Assembly (NCBI GenBank): GCA_964652155.1
Contig: CAZZBK010000013.1
Span: 3,560 to 67,559 of the forward strand
Source: CAZZBK01 sp964652155
GTDB taxonomy: Bacteria > Planctomycetota > Planctomycetia > Pirellulales > PNKZ01
Reading direction: 5' to 3'
Length of the DNA stretch: 64,000 nucleotides
Below are positions 44,247 to 53,307 of the stretch, piece after piece (position 1 is the first letter of the stretch; every line of letters starts with the position of its first letter). The position numbers and the translations under genes were made by a program. The notes below the pieces were generated by a model. The model had not been told where the DNA came from. It did not search any database and was given only the letters and a program-made list of their open reading frames with translations.

Positions 44247-44270
44247 CCCTCTCCCGGAAGGAGAGGGTTT
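44247..44270 (+). terminator. Terminator-like hairpin CCCTCTCC/GGAGAGGG + TTTTA
   Basis: Perfect 8-bp stem with a CGGAA loop followed by TTTTACTT, 150 bases after the aminopeptidase stop and just before the convergent sulfatase stop. It has the form of an intrinsic terminator for the + strand gene, though it also resembles the dispersed CTCTCC hairpin family. Confidence 0.45.
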
Positions 44271-44273
44271 TAC

Positions 44274-45641
44274 TTATGCCTTGGCCTTAGCCTTCGCTTT
44301 CCCCTTGGCCTTGCCCTTGGGGGTAAACGGCGCGTCAACCGCGATCGGCGCAGCCTGCTCTTTATTCCAAGCGTCATACAAGGCTTGCAATTGCTTGACC
44401 TTCTCCGGTTCGGCCGAGGCCAGGTCTTTCGACTCGCTCAGGTCCTGCGCCAAGTTATACAACTCGGGCTGACCGCTGCCGCCGCGGGCCACCACCAGCT
44501 TCCAGTCTTCATGGCGCACGGCCCATTGGTTGCCGAACCGCCAATACAAGGTCGCATGCGGTCGCGCGGTGGCTGGCTTCGTGAGATGCGGCAGCAAGTC
44601 GACGCCGTCCAGCTTCCAACTTGCTTCGACGTGTCCGCCGGCCGCCGTGACCACCGTGGGCAACACGTCCAAATTCAGCACCGGAGCCGCGAAGGTTTGG
44701 CCCCCGGGCAGCTTGCCGGTCCACTGCATGATAAAAGGGACGCGCGGGCCCCCTTCATACGTCGTCGCTTTGAACCCACGCAGGGCGCCGTTCTGCGAGG
44801 TGGTGCTCAGCGTCGGGCCACCATTGTCGGCGATGTAGAACACGATCGTGTTGTCGAGCTGCCCCATCGCGCGGACCTTGGCGAGCACTTGCCCCACCGC
44901 GTCGTCCATGCTCGAGAGCATCGCGGCAAAGATGCGACGGTTCTCGTCGGTGATGTCCTTGAACCGGTCCAGGTACTTTTGCGGAGCCTGTAGCGGCGCG
45001 TGCTGGGCATTGAACGGCAAGTACAAGAACCACGGCTTGTCACCACGTTTGCCCAGCCAGTCGACCGCCCGCTCGGCATACTTGTCGGTCGTGTAAAAGT
45101 CCTGGTCCTTCACTTCCTGAACGTCGTTCGACACGCGCGAGTCCATGAAGTTGGTCGGATGATAAAACGGCGTGTTGGCCAGCGTGCCGTAAAACTCATC
45201 GAACCCGCGCTTCAAGGGTCGATACGGGGGCTGGTCCCCCAGGTGCCATTTGCCGATGCCGATCGTGTCGTAGCCGAGCGTCTTGAGCCGATTGGCCAGC
45301 GTGGTCTCTTGGAGCGATAGCCCGCTGTGCCGCGCGGCGGCGTTGAACTCGTGTCCAAATCGGGTCGGATAGCGGCCGGTCATGAGCCCGGCCCGCGAGG
45401 GACTGCAATACGTCGCGGCGACGTAGCCTTGCGTAAAACGCACCCCCGCCGCGGCGATCGAATCGATGTTGGGTGTCGGGATCTGCTTGTTGCCCTGGCA
45501 GCCCAACTCACCCCAGCCCAGGTCATCGGCATAAAAGATGATCACATTCGGCTTGGCGGCCTGAACGTGTGAAACACCTCCCAAGATGACAAAAGCCAGA
45601 GCCAGACCGACACACCCCACGAGCCTGCGATGCGAACGCAT
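44274..45641 (-). CDS. Exported arylsulfatase
   Basis: 455 residues with a signal peptide ending near GGVSHVQA. NVIIFYADDLGWGELGCQGN holds the metal aspartates, and TYCSPSRAGLMTGRYPTRFG is the sulfatase signature with Cys79 as the formylglycine precursor; GIGKWHLGDQ and FYIADNGGPTLSTTSQNGAL are further active-site blocks. It resembles arylsulfatase A-like enzymes (SulfAtlas S1 type) for sulfated glycans. As in the sulfatase at 18260, the C-terminus is a basic low-complexity run (KGKAKGKAKAKAKA). Monocistronic; start ATG 45641. Confidence 0.94.
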   Translation of the reverse strand: MRSHRRLVGCVGLALAFVILGGVSHVQAAKPNVIIFYADDLGWGELGCQGNKQIPTPNIDSIAAAGVRFTQGYVAATYCSPSRAGLMTGRYPTRFGHEFNAAARHSGLSLQETTLANRLKTLGYDTIGIGKWHLGDQPPYRPLKRGFDEFYGTLANTPFYHPTNFMDSRVSNDVQEVKDQDFYTTDKYAERAVDWLGKRGDKPWFLYLPFNAQHAPLQAPQKYLDRFKDITDENRRIFAAMLSSMDDAVGQVLAKVRAMGQLDNTIVFYIADNGGPTLSTTSQNGALRGFKATTYEGGPRVPFIMQWTGKLPGGQTFAAPVLNLDVLPTVVTAAGGHVEASWKLDGVDLLPHLTKPATARPHATLYWRFGNQWAVRHEDWKLVVARGGSGQPELYNLAQDLSESKDLASAEPEKVKQLQALYDAWNKEQAAPIAVDAPFTPKGKAKGKAKAKAKA

Positions 45642-45749
45642 AGAGAGTCGCCTTGTTCACGAGTGCACGTTATGAGAAGAGATCCGACCCCGATGAAGAC
45701 GTTCGACGTGTGGAAATTATTTTCTCGCGGTCGAGAAACCAAGCAGAAC

Positions 45750-45844
45750 GGCCGGAAATGAACGCGAATGAACGAAAATCTTTCACGAGCAGAGCTGCTG
45801 CGCGAGGCGTTTATCTTCGCGTTGATTTCCGTTCATTTCCGGCC
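45750..45844. repeat. Inverted repeat with GGCCGGAAATGAACG arms
   Basis: GGCCGGAAATGAACG (45750-45764) and its exact reverse complement CGTTCATTTCCGGCC (45830-45844), with partly matching inner flanks (GCGAATGAACG against CGCGTTGATTTC). A dispersed-element look; it lies in the recQ upstream region. Confidence 0.75.
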
Positions 45845-45934
45845 ATTACGCCCCCGCCACTCCTCCACTCCCCGGCCCTTCCGCTCCTCAGCCACACGTC
45901 CGCGCGGCCGCTTTGCTCGCCTCCGCGCCGCCTC

Positions 45935-45940
45935 TATAAT
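45935..45940 (+). promoter_or_regulatory. Candidate -10 box TATAAT for recQ
   Basis: A perfect TATAAT sits 46 bases before the chosen recQ ATG; the hexamer 17 bases further upstream (TTTGCT) is a weak -35. In such GC-rich sequence the exact hexamer is notable. If used, it would place the ATG at 45939 outside the transcript and support ATG 45987 as start. Confidence 0.35.
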
Positions 45941-45986
45941 GCAGCGACCTCGATCAGACCGCGAAACCTTGCTGCCCCAACCGCTT

Positions 45987-48620
45987 ATGTCGTCCACCAC
46001 GCATCTCGAGCCCGAATCGCTGCTGTCGCGTTTCCGGCTCGAGGGCTTTCGACCCGGTCAGCTCGATGTAATCGCGACCGTGCTCAGCGGCGAAGACTGT
46101 CTGTGCGTGATGCCCACCGGCGGGGGCAAAAGCCTGTGCTATCAATTGCCCGCGTTGGCTCTGGGGGGGACCACGCTCGTCGTCTCGCCGCTGATTGCCC
46201 TAATGAAAGATCAGGTCGACCAGCTCGAGTCGCTGGGCATTCGCGCCACGCTGATCAACAGCACCCTCTCCCCCGCCGAGCAATACGCCCGGCTCGATGC
46301 CATGCGCGATGGGGCGTATGAGCTGGTCTATGTCGTCCCCGAACGGTTCCGCTCCAATCGGTTCCTCGAGGCCCTGAAGAGCGTCGATCTGAAACGGCTC
46401 GCCATCGACGAGGCGCATTGCATCAGCGAATGGGGACACGACTTCCGGCACGATTACGCCCGGCTCGGCCAATTCCGCCAAAAGATCGGCAACCCGCCGA
46501 CGATCGCCCTCACCGCGACCGCCACAGCCGACGTCCGCGCCGACATCATCGCACAATTGCAGTTGAAAGAGCCGCGCGTCTACATCACGGGTTTCTCGCG
46601 TCCCAACCTGCATTACGCCGTCACGAACCCTGGCTCCGATCGACGCAAAGACGACGAACTGGTCGAGTTCCTCGCCGCGACCCCCGGCTCGGGCATCGTT
46701 TACGCCTCGACCCGCAAACGCTGCGAGGAGGTGGGAGACATGATCAACGCCCGCGCCAAGCGGAAGGCCTGCGTGTATCACGCCGGCATGACGAACGAGG
46801 ACCGGCACAAAGCCCAAGACGAGTTCATGCTGGGCAAGAGTGAAATCGTCGTCGCCACCACCGCCTTCGGCATGGGCATCGACAAGCGCGACGTCCGCTT
46901 CGTCGTGCACTACAACTTGCCCGGCACGATCGAAGGCTACTATCAGGAAGCGGGCCGCGCCGGTCGCGATGGCCAACCGTCTCACTGCCTGATGCTGTTC
47001 AGCCAGGGGGATCGCCGCATCCAGGAGTTCTTCATCGAGAGCTCGTACCCGGCCCGCGAGGTGGTCGAGCGCGTCTGCGATTTTCTCCGCTCCCAGCCGG
47101 TCGATCCCATCGAGATGACCCAACAAGAGCTGAAAGAGGAACTGGGTCTGCAAATGAGCGCCGAGGGGGTCGGCACCTGCGAGCAACTGCTTGAGAAGGC
47201 CGGTGTCGTTGAACGACTCGAACCGCGCGAGAACATGGCGATCGTGCGGCTCAATAGTGATCTACCCGCGCTCGTCGATCTGCTCCCCAAGGCCGCCAAG
47301 ACCCAGCGCCGCGTGCTGCAAGCCTTGGAGCGGATCGTCGGCCCGCGCCGCTTCGAGACCGTCTACTTCAACCATCGCGACCTGCTCGCCGAACTGGAAC
47401 TGGAAGCCACGCAGTGGAACCGCGCCATGCGCGAGGTGCTCGCCCTCAAGGTGGTCGACTACGTGCCCCCCTTCCGCGGCCGGGCCATTCATGTGCTCGA
47501 CCGCGACACCCCCTTCGACCAACTCGACATCGATTGGCAAAAGCTCGATCAACGCAAACAGGCCGAGTACGACAAGCTGCAACGGGTCATCGATTTTGCC
47601 CAGGGCAACCGCTGCCGCGAGCAATACATTCTCGAATACTTTGGCCAAAGCGGCGAGCTTGTGCCGTGTGGTCGTTGCGACAATTGCCACAAGCGCAGCG
47701 GCCGCAGTCGCGTGACCGCCACAGCGACCGTCACCGACACCGCTCCGCAACAACTCGACGCCGCGGTCCGCATGGCGCTCAGTGGAGTTGCCCGCAGTCG
47801 CGCGCGGTTCGGCAAGGTGCTCGTCGCGCAGATGCTGTGCGGCTCGAAGTCGGCCAAGCTGGTGAAGTTCGGCCTGCAACGGCTCAGCACCTACGGACTG
47901 TTCGAGCATTTTAAGCAGGACGATGTGGTCGAGTTGCTCAACGCCCTGATCGCGATCGGCTACTTGGAACAGGTCGACATGCAATCGGATCGACCCAAGC
48001 TGCAACTGACCGACGCCGGGACGGACGTGATGACCGGCCGCGCGGCGATCGTGCCGTTGCGTCTCGACGCCGAGCTGATCCACCGCTTCCGCAAGTTGCG
48101 CATGCCCGAGCAGCCACACGACCCGCCGCCGAAACCGGCCCCCGCGCCCGTGGTTGCCCCGCGTGAGGTCACGCCCCCTGCACCCTCTCCCTTAGCCCCC
48201 GTCGATAGCGACGCTTCGTCGCATACGCCGGGGGTGATCGCGAGCGAGCCGACTCCACTCGCCTCGCCTCAATCCACCCCCACTCCAGTCTCCGATCTCC
48301 AGTCTCCAGTCGTCCAGCCGACGCACTACTGGACCTGGCGGCTGCTCTCCGCCGACTTCACCGTCGAGCAGTGCATGGCCATCCGCGGCATGGAACGCGA
48401 GGTGATCCTCGATCACGCCCTGCGGGCGATCGACAACCAGTGGCCGGTCGAGGCGCGATGGTTCCTCTCCGCGCGGCAGATCGAGCAGCTCGAATCGCTC
48501 ATCGGCCCCGGCGAGCCGCAACGCATTCGGCCCTTGCTGGCGCAGTTGCCCAGCGATCTGCGTTACGAAGACGTTCAGCTCTTTCTCAAATGCCGCCGCT
48601 CGCAAGCCGCGGCGAACTGA
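45987..48620 (+). CDS. recQ: RecQ-family ATP-dependent DNA helicase, no clear HRDC
   Basis: Start ATG 45987 (MSSTTHLEPESLL) gives 877 residues; the frame is open further up without support. Helicase motifs: motif 0 FRPGQLDVI, Walker A VMPTGGGKSLCYQ (residues 42-52), DEAHCISEWGHDFR (141-), TATATADVRADI, and AFGMGIDKRDVRFVVHYNLP with QEAGRAGRDGQPS. A zinc-binding module ends in CGRCDNCHKRSGR, and an RQC-like winged helix follows (LDAAVRMALSGVARSRARFG). Where HRDC would begin (IHRFRKLRMPE) the protein changes to about 75 residues of Pro/Ala/Ser-rich linker, then a helix-turn-helix of the RecQ C-terminal type (SADFTVEQCMAIRGMEREVI). Role: unwinding in recombination and repair. Confidence 0.94.
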   Translation: MSSTTHLEPESLLSRFRLEGFRPGQLDVIATVLSGEDCLCVMPTGGGKSLCYQLPALALGGTTLVVSPLIALMKDQVDQLESLGIRATLINSTLSPAEQYARLDAMRDGAYELVYVVPERFRSNRFLEALKSVDLKRLAIDEAHCISEWGHDFRHDYARLGQFRQKIGNPPTIALTATATADVRADIIAQLQLKEPRVYITGFSRPNLHYAVTNPGSDRRKDDELVEFLAATPGSGIVYASTRKRCEEVGDMINARAKRKACVYHAGMTNEDRHKAQDEFMLGKSEIVVATTAFGMGIDKRDVRFVVHYNLPGTIEGYYQEAGRAGRDGQPSHCLMLFSQGDRRIQEFFIESSYPAREVVERVCDFLRSQPVDPIEMTQQELKEELGLQMSAEGVGTCEQLLEKAGVVERLEPRENMAIVRLNSDLPALVDLLPKAAKTQRRVLQALERIVGPRRFETVYFNHRDLLAELELEATQWNRAMREVLALKVVDYVPPFRGRAIHVLDRDTPFDQLDIDWQKLDQRKQAEYDKLQRVIDFAQGNRCREQYILEYFGQSGELVPCGRCDNCHKRSGRSRVTATATVTDTAPQQLDAAVRMALSGVARSRARFGKVLVAQMLCGSKSAKLVKFGLQRLSTYGLFEHFKQDDVVELLNALIAIGYLEQVDMQSDRPKLQLTDAGTDVMTGRAAIVPLRLDAELIHRFRKLRMPEQPHDPPPKPAPAPVVAPREVTPPAPSPLAPVDSDASSHTPGVIASEPTPLASPQSTPTPVSDLQSPVVQPTHYWTWRLLSADFTVEQCMAIRGMEREVILDHALRAIDNQWPVEARWFLSARQIEQLESLIGPGEPQRIRPLLAQLPSDLRYEDVQLFLKCRRSQAAAN
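48196..48234. repeat. REP-like palindrome inside the recQ linker
   Basis: CCCCCG-TCGATA-GCGACG-CTT-CGTCGC-ATACGC-CGGGGG: an inner perfect 6-bp stem and outer CCCCCG/CGGGGG arms, in-frame in the recQ coding sequence. The following coding bases (CTCCAGTCTCCGATCTCCAG) resemble simple intergenic sequence. Confidence 0.55.
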
Positions 48621-48750
48621 TGCCAGTAATTCATGGTGCTTGGCGCTGTTCGATAGACACCGGCCGCGCGACGTGAAATAATCAAGCGTCCAGCGATTCG
48701 CTCGGCGCACTCGACCGTGCCGAGTCCCCCTTTGAGGAGTTGCCGCCATC

Positions 48751-50043
48751 ATGGCCCAACATTCACGCCGCTCGTTTTTGCAGCAGTCTGCCTTGGGAGG
48801 CACGCTGCTCGGCCTGGCTCCGAGCACCTATCGCTCGGTCTTTGCGGCCGAACCGCCCAGCGAGCGGGTCCGCGTCGGCCTGATCGGCGTCGGCAATCAG
48901 GGCGGGCCCAAGAACAACATGAAGTATTTTCTCAAAAACATTGTCGCCCTGTGCGATCTCGACAAGAACTACCTCGCTGAAGCCGCCGACTTTTTGTCCA
49001 AACAGGCGAACCTGACCGCGACGATGACCGACGATTATCGCCGACTGCTGGACGCCAGGGACATCGACGCCGTGGTTGTGACCGTGCCCGACCAGTGGCA
49101 CGCGCGGATGACGATCGACGCTTGCCAAGCCGGCAAAGACGTGTACTGCGAGAAGCCCTTGACGCTTGTGATTGGCGAAGGGAAGCCGATGATCGACGCG
49201 GCTCGCAAACATGGCCGGGTCGTGCAGACCGGCACGATGCAACGCAGTGGCGCGGAGTTCAAGCTGGCCGTCGAGCTCGTGCAACAAGGGATCGTCGGTA
49301 AAGTCAGCGCCGTGAATGTCACGCTCCCTGGCCCCAATTGGATCGCCCGGGCGGGCATGCCGGTGCCTGACAGCGCTCCGCCCGAAGGCTTTGACTTCAA
49401 CCGCTGGTTGGGCCCCGCTCCGCTGCGCTCCTACAACAAGAACCGGGTCCATTACCTGTTCCGTTTCTACTGGGACTACAGCGGCGGTCAGCAAACCAAT
49501 TTTGGCGCCCACCATCTCGATATCGCTCAATGGGGCTTGGGCATGGACGCGAGCGGACCCATCAGCGTCGAGGGGTCGGCCGTCTACCATCCCGACGGCT
49601 GGTACGAAACGCCCGACACGACCGAGATCAAGTACACGTACGCCAGTGGCGTGGTGATGACGTGCCGCCAGAAGCTCAACACGAAGAACCCCGACCAGGG
49701 GACCGAATTCATCGGCAACAAGGGGAGCCTGTTCGTCTATCGCGGCGGCATCGTCGCCAACCCGCCGGAGTTACTCAAGGACATCGAGTTGCCGAAGATT
49801 GTCAGTTCACAAGCGAACACGGCGCACGTGAACAACTTCTTCGATTGCGTGAAGTCGCGTCAGACTCCCGCGGCCGACGTCAGCATTGGTCACCGCTCGG
49901 CGACCGTTTGTCATCTCGGCAACATCGCCGTGCGCACGCAAAAGAAAATCCACTGGGACCCGACGAGCGAAACGATCGTCGGCGACACCGAGGCGGCGAA
50001 GTGGCTGACCAAGGAATACCGCAAGCCTTGGACGCTGACGTAA
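48751..50043 (+). CDS. Gfo/Idh/MocA family oxidoreductase, Tat-exported
   Basis: 430 residues; GAGGAG precedes the ATG. A twin-arginine signal (HSRRSFLQQSALGGTLLGLA, Arg6-Arg7) is followed by the Rossmann motif RVRVGLIGVGNQGGPKNNM, a DARDIDAVVVTVPDQWHARM block and the family EKP motif (DVYCEKPLTLVI, E134-K135-P136). FGAHHLDIAQWGLGM contains the His/Asp of the catalytic region. Exported members in planctomycetes oxidise or dehydrate sugars with tightly bound NAD(P), often making 3-keto sugars. Convergent with the altronate dehydratase gene. Confidence 0.94.
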   Translation: MAQHSRRSFLQQSALGGTLLGLAPSTYRSVFAAEPPSERVRVGLIGVGNQGGPKNNMKYFLKNIVALCDLDKNYLAEAADFLSKQANLTATMTDDYRRLLDARDIDAVVVTVPDQWHARMTIDACQAGKDVYCEKPLTLVIGEGKPMIDAARKHGRVVQTGTMQRSGAEFKLAVELVQQGIVGKVSAVNVTLPGPNWIARAGMPVPDSAPPEGFDFNRWLGPAPLRSYNKNRVHYLFRFYWDYSGGQQTNFGAHHLDIAQWGLGMDASGPISVEGSAVYHPDGWYETPDTTEIKYTYASGVVMTCRQKLNTKNPDQGTEFIGNKGSLFVYRGGIVANPPELLKDIELPKIVSSQANTAHVNNFFDCVKSRQTPAADVSIGHRSATVCHLGNIAVRTQKKIHWDPTSETIVGDTEAAKWLTKEYRKPWTLT

Positions 50044-50076
50044 GTTCGTCCTGCGTTCAGTCGGATATTACACAAC

Positions 50077-50198
50077 GAGCGGGAGACGTCAGTCTCCCGA
50101 TGACGTTGAGAATATGATCGCGCTGTTTGGTCAAAGTCAGGATCGTTTACTCGTTGACGAACCCAGCTTATCGGGAGACTGGCGTCTCCCGCTCGTTG
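50077..50198. repeat. REP/BIME element of the RAYT family (third copy, diverged)
   Basis: Ends GAGCGGGAGACGTCAGTCTC and GAGACTGGCGTCTCCCGCTC are near-perfect inverted repeats (GAGCGGGAGACG-T/C-CAGTCTCCCGAT), each with its own hairpin, and the right end continues CGTTG exactly as in the 130-bp copies flanking the RAYT at 12790. The central 70 bases differ. It sits between convergent stop codons. Confidence 0.88.
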
Positions 50199-50239
50199 TA
50201 AAACATTGCGCTTCAATCGTTGAGAAATTCGCCAACCGA

Positions 50240-51793
50240 TTACAACGTCGGGCCGATCGCCCAGGGGGCGTACTCGTCTTCGCCGTAGCCGAGCTGCTCG
50301 CTCTTGGTTTTTTTGCCGCTGGCCACGTCGAGCACCATCTCAAAAATCTCGCGGCCGACGTGCTCGACACTCGTCCCTTCCAAAATCACGCCGGCGTTGA
50401 TGTCCATGTCGGACTCCATTCGCTGGTACATCGGCGTGTTCGTGGCGATCTTGATCGAGGGGCTCGGCTTACAACCAAAACAACTGCCGCGACCGGTCGT
50501 GAAGGCCACGACATTGCAGCCGCCGGCAACCAAGCCGGTCACGCTCGCGGGATCAAAGCCCGGCGTGTCCATCACGCACATCCCCTTGGCCGTGATCGGC
50601 TCGGCGTAGAGATACACGGCGTTCATGGCCGTCGAGCCGGCCTTGGCCGTGGCGCCGAGCGATTTCTCGTAAATGGTCGTCAGACCCCCTTCCTTATTGC
50701 CGGGCGAGGGATTGTTGTCGAGCTGCACACCAAAGAAGCCGGCATAACGCTCCCACCAGCGGATTCGCTCGACGAGTTTCTCCCCCACCGCGCGGCTGCG
50801 AGCCCGGCGCGTGAGCAGGTGCTCAGCCCCCAGAATCTCGGGGGTCTCGGCGAGCACGGTCGTGCCACCGGCGGCGACGAGCAGATCGCTGGCCACGCCC
50901 AAGGCCGGGTTGGCCGTGATGCCCGAGTTCCCATCGCTGCCGCCGCAATTCAAGCCAAGAATAATCTCGTTGGCCGGGATCGACTCGCGCCGCACGTCGT
51001 TGACCAGCGGCAACAAGCCGGAGAGTTCGCGCAAGCCCCACTCGATCGTCTTCTGCGTGCCGCCGAGGTCTTGCAACGTGGCAATCGGCACTTGCCGCTG
51101 AGCTTGGTTCCCCAGGCCGCTAATCTGCACGAGCCCTTCATGATCGACGAGATACGGAATCGAGCCGGTCTCGCAACCCAGGCCGATGATGATATAGCCC
51201 CCGATGTTGGCATGTTTGGCAAAGCCGGCGATCGTGCGGGCGAGTTGCTGATGGTCCTCGCCGCCAAACTGCATGGCGCAGCCCCCCTTGTGCGTCAGCG
51301 GCAGAATGCCATCGACGTTGGGATACTTTTTCAGCAGCGTCTCGTCGAACCGCTGCGCGATCAGCTTGCTCACATGGGCCGAGCAGTTCACGCTCGAGAT
51401 GATCGCGATATAATTGCGCGTGGCCGCCTTGCCGCTAGCGCGACGGTAGCCCTGAAAGGTGCGCCCCACGATGGGTTCGGGATCGCGCGGCGTTTCGGTG
51501 GCGTACTCGTAATCTTGCCGCAGGGGTCCCGCTTCGAGGTTATGCGAGTGGATCCAGTCGCCCGGCTCGATGGCACTCTTGGCATAGCCGATGAGTTGAC
51601 CGTAGCGCGTGACGCGCTCCCCCTTGGCATGCGGCCGCAGGGCGATCTTGTGCCCCAGCTTGACCGCACCGGTCAACTTGACCGTGTACGGTCCGGCGGT
51701 GATCGTCTCGCCCGCGGGCAGATTACACGTGGCAATACAGACGGTGTCGTCGTTATGGAGATGCACAACACGAACGGCGGAAGAAATCAACAT
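50240..51793 (-). CDS. UxaA-family altronate dehydratase (fused SAF + core)
   Basis: Start ATG 51793 (MLISSAVRVVHLHNDDTVCI) gives 517 residues. The N-terminal SAF domain (VKLTGAVKLGHKIALRPHAK) precedes the UxaA core: SSVNCSAHVSKLIAQRF, LTHKGGCAMQFGGEDHQQLA, GLGCETGSIPYLVD, IILGLNCGGSDGNSGITANP and CNVVAFTTGRGSCFGCKPSP, whose cysteines are probable Fe ligands. Full-length UxaA dehydrates altronate to 2-keto-3-deoxygluconate in galacturonate breakdown; close relatives act on galactarate. It supports pectin or uronate use together with the DgoD-like dehydratase. A 130-bp inverted-repeat element lies just upstream. Confidence 0.9.
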   Translation of the reverse strand: MLISSAVRVVHLHNDDTVCIATCNLPAGETITAGPYTVKLTGAVKLGHKIALRPHAKGERVTRYGQLIGYAKSAIEPGDWIHSHNLEAGPLRQDYEYATETPRDPEPIVGRTFQGYRRASGKAATRNYIAIISSVNCSAHVSKLIAQRFDETLLKKYPNVDGILPLTHKGGCAMQFGGEDHQQLARTIAGFAKHANIGGYIIIGLGCETGSIPYLVDHEGLVQISGLGNQAQRQVPIATLQDLGGTQKTIEWGLRELSGLLPLVNDVRRESIPANEIILGLNCGGSDGNSGITANPALGVASDLLVAAGGTTVLAETPEILGAEHLLTRRARSRAVGEKLVERIRWWERYAGFFGVQLDNNPSPGNKEGGLTTIYEKSLGATAKAGSTAMNAVYLYAEPITAKGMCVMDTPGFDPASVTGLVAGGCNVVAFTTGRGSCFGCKPSPSIKIATNTPMYQRMESDMDINAGVILEGTSVEHVGREIFEMVLDVASGKKTKSEQLGYGEDEYAPWAIGPTL

Positions 51794-51830
51794 GCTGATG
51801 CGTAGGGAATAGGTGATGAAGAAGGAAATG

Positions 51831-51960
51831 GAACCACGGATGAACACAGATCAACACGGATCTAAGAGATGAAAGTAGGAAAAGATCGCAATTGCATTTG
51901 CGTTCCACTCCTTGACTAGCCTCTAGCCCCTCTCCTCCCGATCTGTGTTCATCCGTGGTT
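51831..51960. repeat. Inverted repeat with 22-bp GAACCACGGATGAACACAGATC arms
   Basis: The left arm 51831-51852 (GAACCACGGATGAACACAGA start) and right arm 51939-51960 are exact reverse complements over 22 bases around an unrelated 86-base centre. Arms of this type (ACCACGGATGAACAC) are dispersed in many bacterial genomes. Located 38 bases upstream of the altronate dehydratase start, so it would be in its leader or promoter. Confidence 0.88.
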
Positions 51961-52032
51961 CTTTTCGTGACTTGAGTTGCTCTCGCTAATTTTATCGCGT
52001 TGTGGCGGAGTGTACCACCCGGGCTCAATGGT

Positions 52033-53307
52033 TCAATCTTTGAGATTGAACAGCCGCTTGAAGGCGTCGATCAGGCCGTGCGGGACCCCTTCACGCGACT
52101 CGTCCCGCAAGGCCTCAAGCGGCGGATGCAAGAACTTATTGATGAGCCGATCGAATGATTGCCGCACCTCGTCGCGCGTGCGATCGTCGAGTTGCGGCAG
52201 CTTATTGAACAGCCGCTTCAGTTCCTCGTCCTTCCACTGCTGCCACCCCTGTCGCACGCGGCGAATGATGGGACCCGTGGTGCGATGGTTCAAATCGGCC
52301 ATGAAGCGTGCCGTCTCGTCCTCGATAATGACCATCGCGCGGGGAAATTCCTGATCGCGCTGTTGCCGGTTCCGCTCGCAGGCCGCGCTCAGGTCGTCGA
52401 GCGAGTACAGGTACACGTTCAGACACTCGCCAATGCGCGCATCGAAGTCGCGCGGCACGGCCAGGTCGAGCACGAACAGATCACGCTGAAACCGCCGCGG
52501 CTCGATCTGCTTATACAGCTCAAGACTCACGATCGGATCTTCGGCTCCGGTCGTGGAAATCACCAGATCGGCCTCGGCGAGCAGTCGGGGCAACTCGCTC
52601 CACTCGGCGGCGCGGCCGTTCATCTTCTCGGCCAACGCGCGCGCGCGTTCAAAGCTGCGGTTGATGACCGTGATGTCGCGGGCCCCCTCGTCGAGCAAAT
52701 ACGTGAGCGTCTCCTCCCCCATCTCGCCGGCACCGATCACAACGATCCGCTTGTCGTCGAACCGCTCGAAGATATTCTTGGCGAAGTCGCTGACCGCGAT
52801 GCTGGGGATACTCACGCGCCGCTCGTTGATCGCCGTTTCAGTGGCGACCCGCTTGGCCACTTTAAGCGCCGCCTGGAACATCTGATGCGTGAGTGGCCCG
52901 GTGCTGTTATGAGTTTGGGCCAACTCGTAGGCCTGCTTCACCTGCGCGACGATCTGCGGCTCGCCAACCACCATGCTGTCGAGGCTGGCCGCGACGGTAA
53001 ACAGATGCCGCACGACATCCTCGCCGCTCCGCTCGAAGAGGTCGTTAAAGATGTCGACCGTGCGCAAGCCATGAAAGTCGGCGAAGAACTCGGCCACGTC
53101 GCGATGCGAGGGGACCTGCGACTGATCGTCGGCCGCCGTGTAGAGTTCGACCCGATTGCAGGTCGAAAGCAGCACGACCTCGGAGCCCGGGAATCGCGCG
53201 CGCAGATCGTCGAGCGCCTGCTCGGCTTGCGGCGGACTAAACGCGAGCTTGGCCCGCAAGTTGACCCCGCTCAGATGATGCGAACAACCGACGACTTGGA
53301 CCTTCAT
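52033..53307 (-). CDS. hemA: Glutamyl-tRNA reductase
   Basis: First step of the C5 heme pathway: glutamyl-tRNA(Glu) plus NADPH gives glutamate-1-semialdehyde. 424 residues of normal length. The catalytic Cys is C50 in LLSTCNRVELYTAADD, the same position as in E. coli HemA; SMVVGEPQIVAQVKQAY and HQMFQAALKVAKRVATET are substrate-domain blocks, IVVIGAGEMGEETLTYLLDE is the NADPH Rossmann motif, and the C-terminal helices form the dimerisation domain. It overlaps the upstream ccsA-like gene by 4 bases (ATGA), implying coupled translation. Confidence 0.96.
   Translation of the reverse strand: MKVQVVGCSHHLSGVNLRAKLAFSPPQAEQALDDLRARFPGSEVVLLSTCNRVELYTAADDQSQVPSHRDVAEFFADFHGLRTVDIFNDLFERSGEDVVRHLFTVAASLDSMVVGEPQIVAQVKQAYELAQTHNSTGPLTHQMFQAALKVAKRVATETAINERRVSIPSIAVSDFAKNIFERFDDKRIVVIGAGEMGEETLTYLLDEGARDITVINRSFERARALAEKMNGRAAEWSELPRLLAEADLVISTTGAEDPIVSLELYKQIEPRRFQRDLFVLDLAVPRDFDARIGECLNVYLYSLDDLSAACERNRQQRDQEFPRAMVIIEDETARFMADLNHRTTGPIIRRVRQGWQQWKDEELKRLFNKLPQLDDRTRDEVRQSFDRLINKFLHPPLEALRDESREGVPHGLIDAFKRLFNLKD

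Larger units (their letters stand above)
45642..45986. other. Intergenic region, arylsulfatase / recQ
   Basis: 345 bases between divergent genes. It contains the inverted-repeat element 45750-45844, pyrimidine-rich simple sequence at about 45850-45890 and a TATAAT box at 45935. No gene seen. Confidence 0.5.

Noticed and set aside
50114..51805. A 563-codon + strand frame opposite the altronate dehydratase
   Set aside because: Same antisense effect; composition is rich in Arg, Gly, His and Ala without family motifs, while UxaA motifs are on the minus strand.
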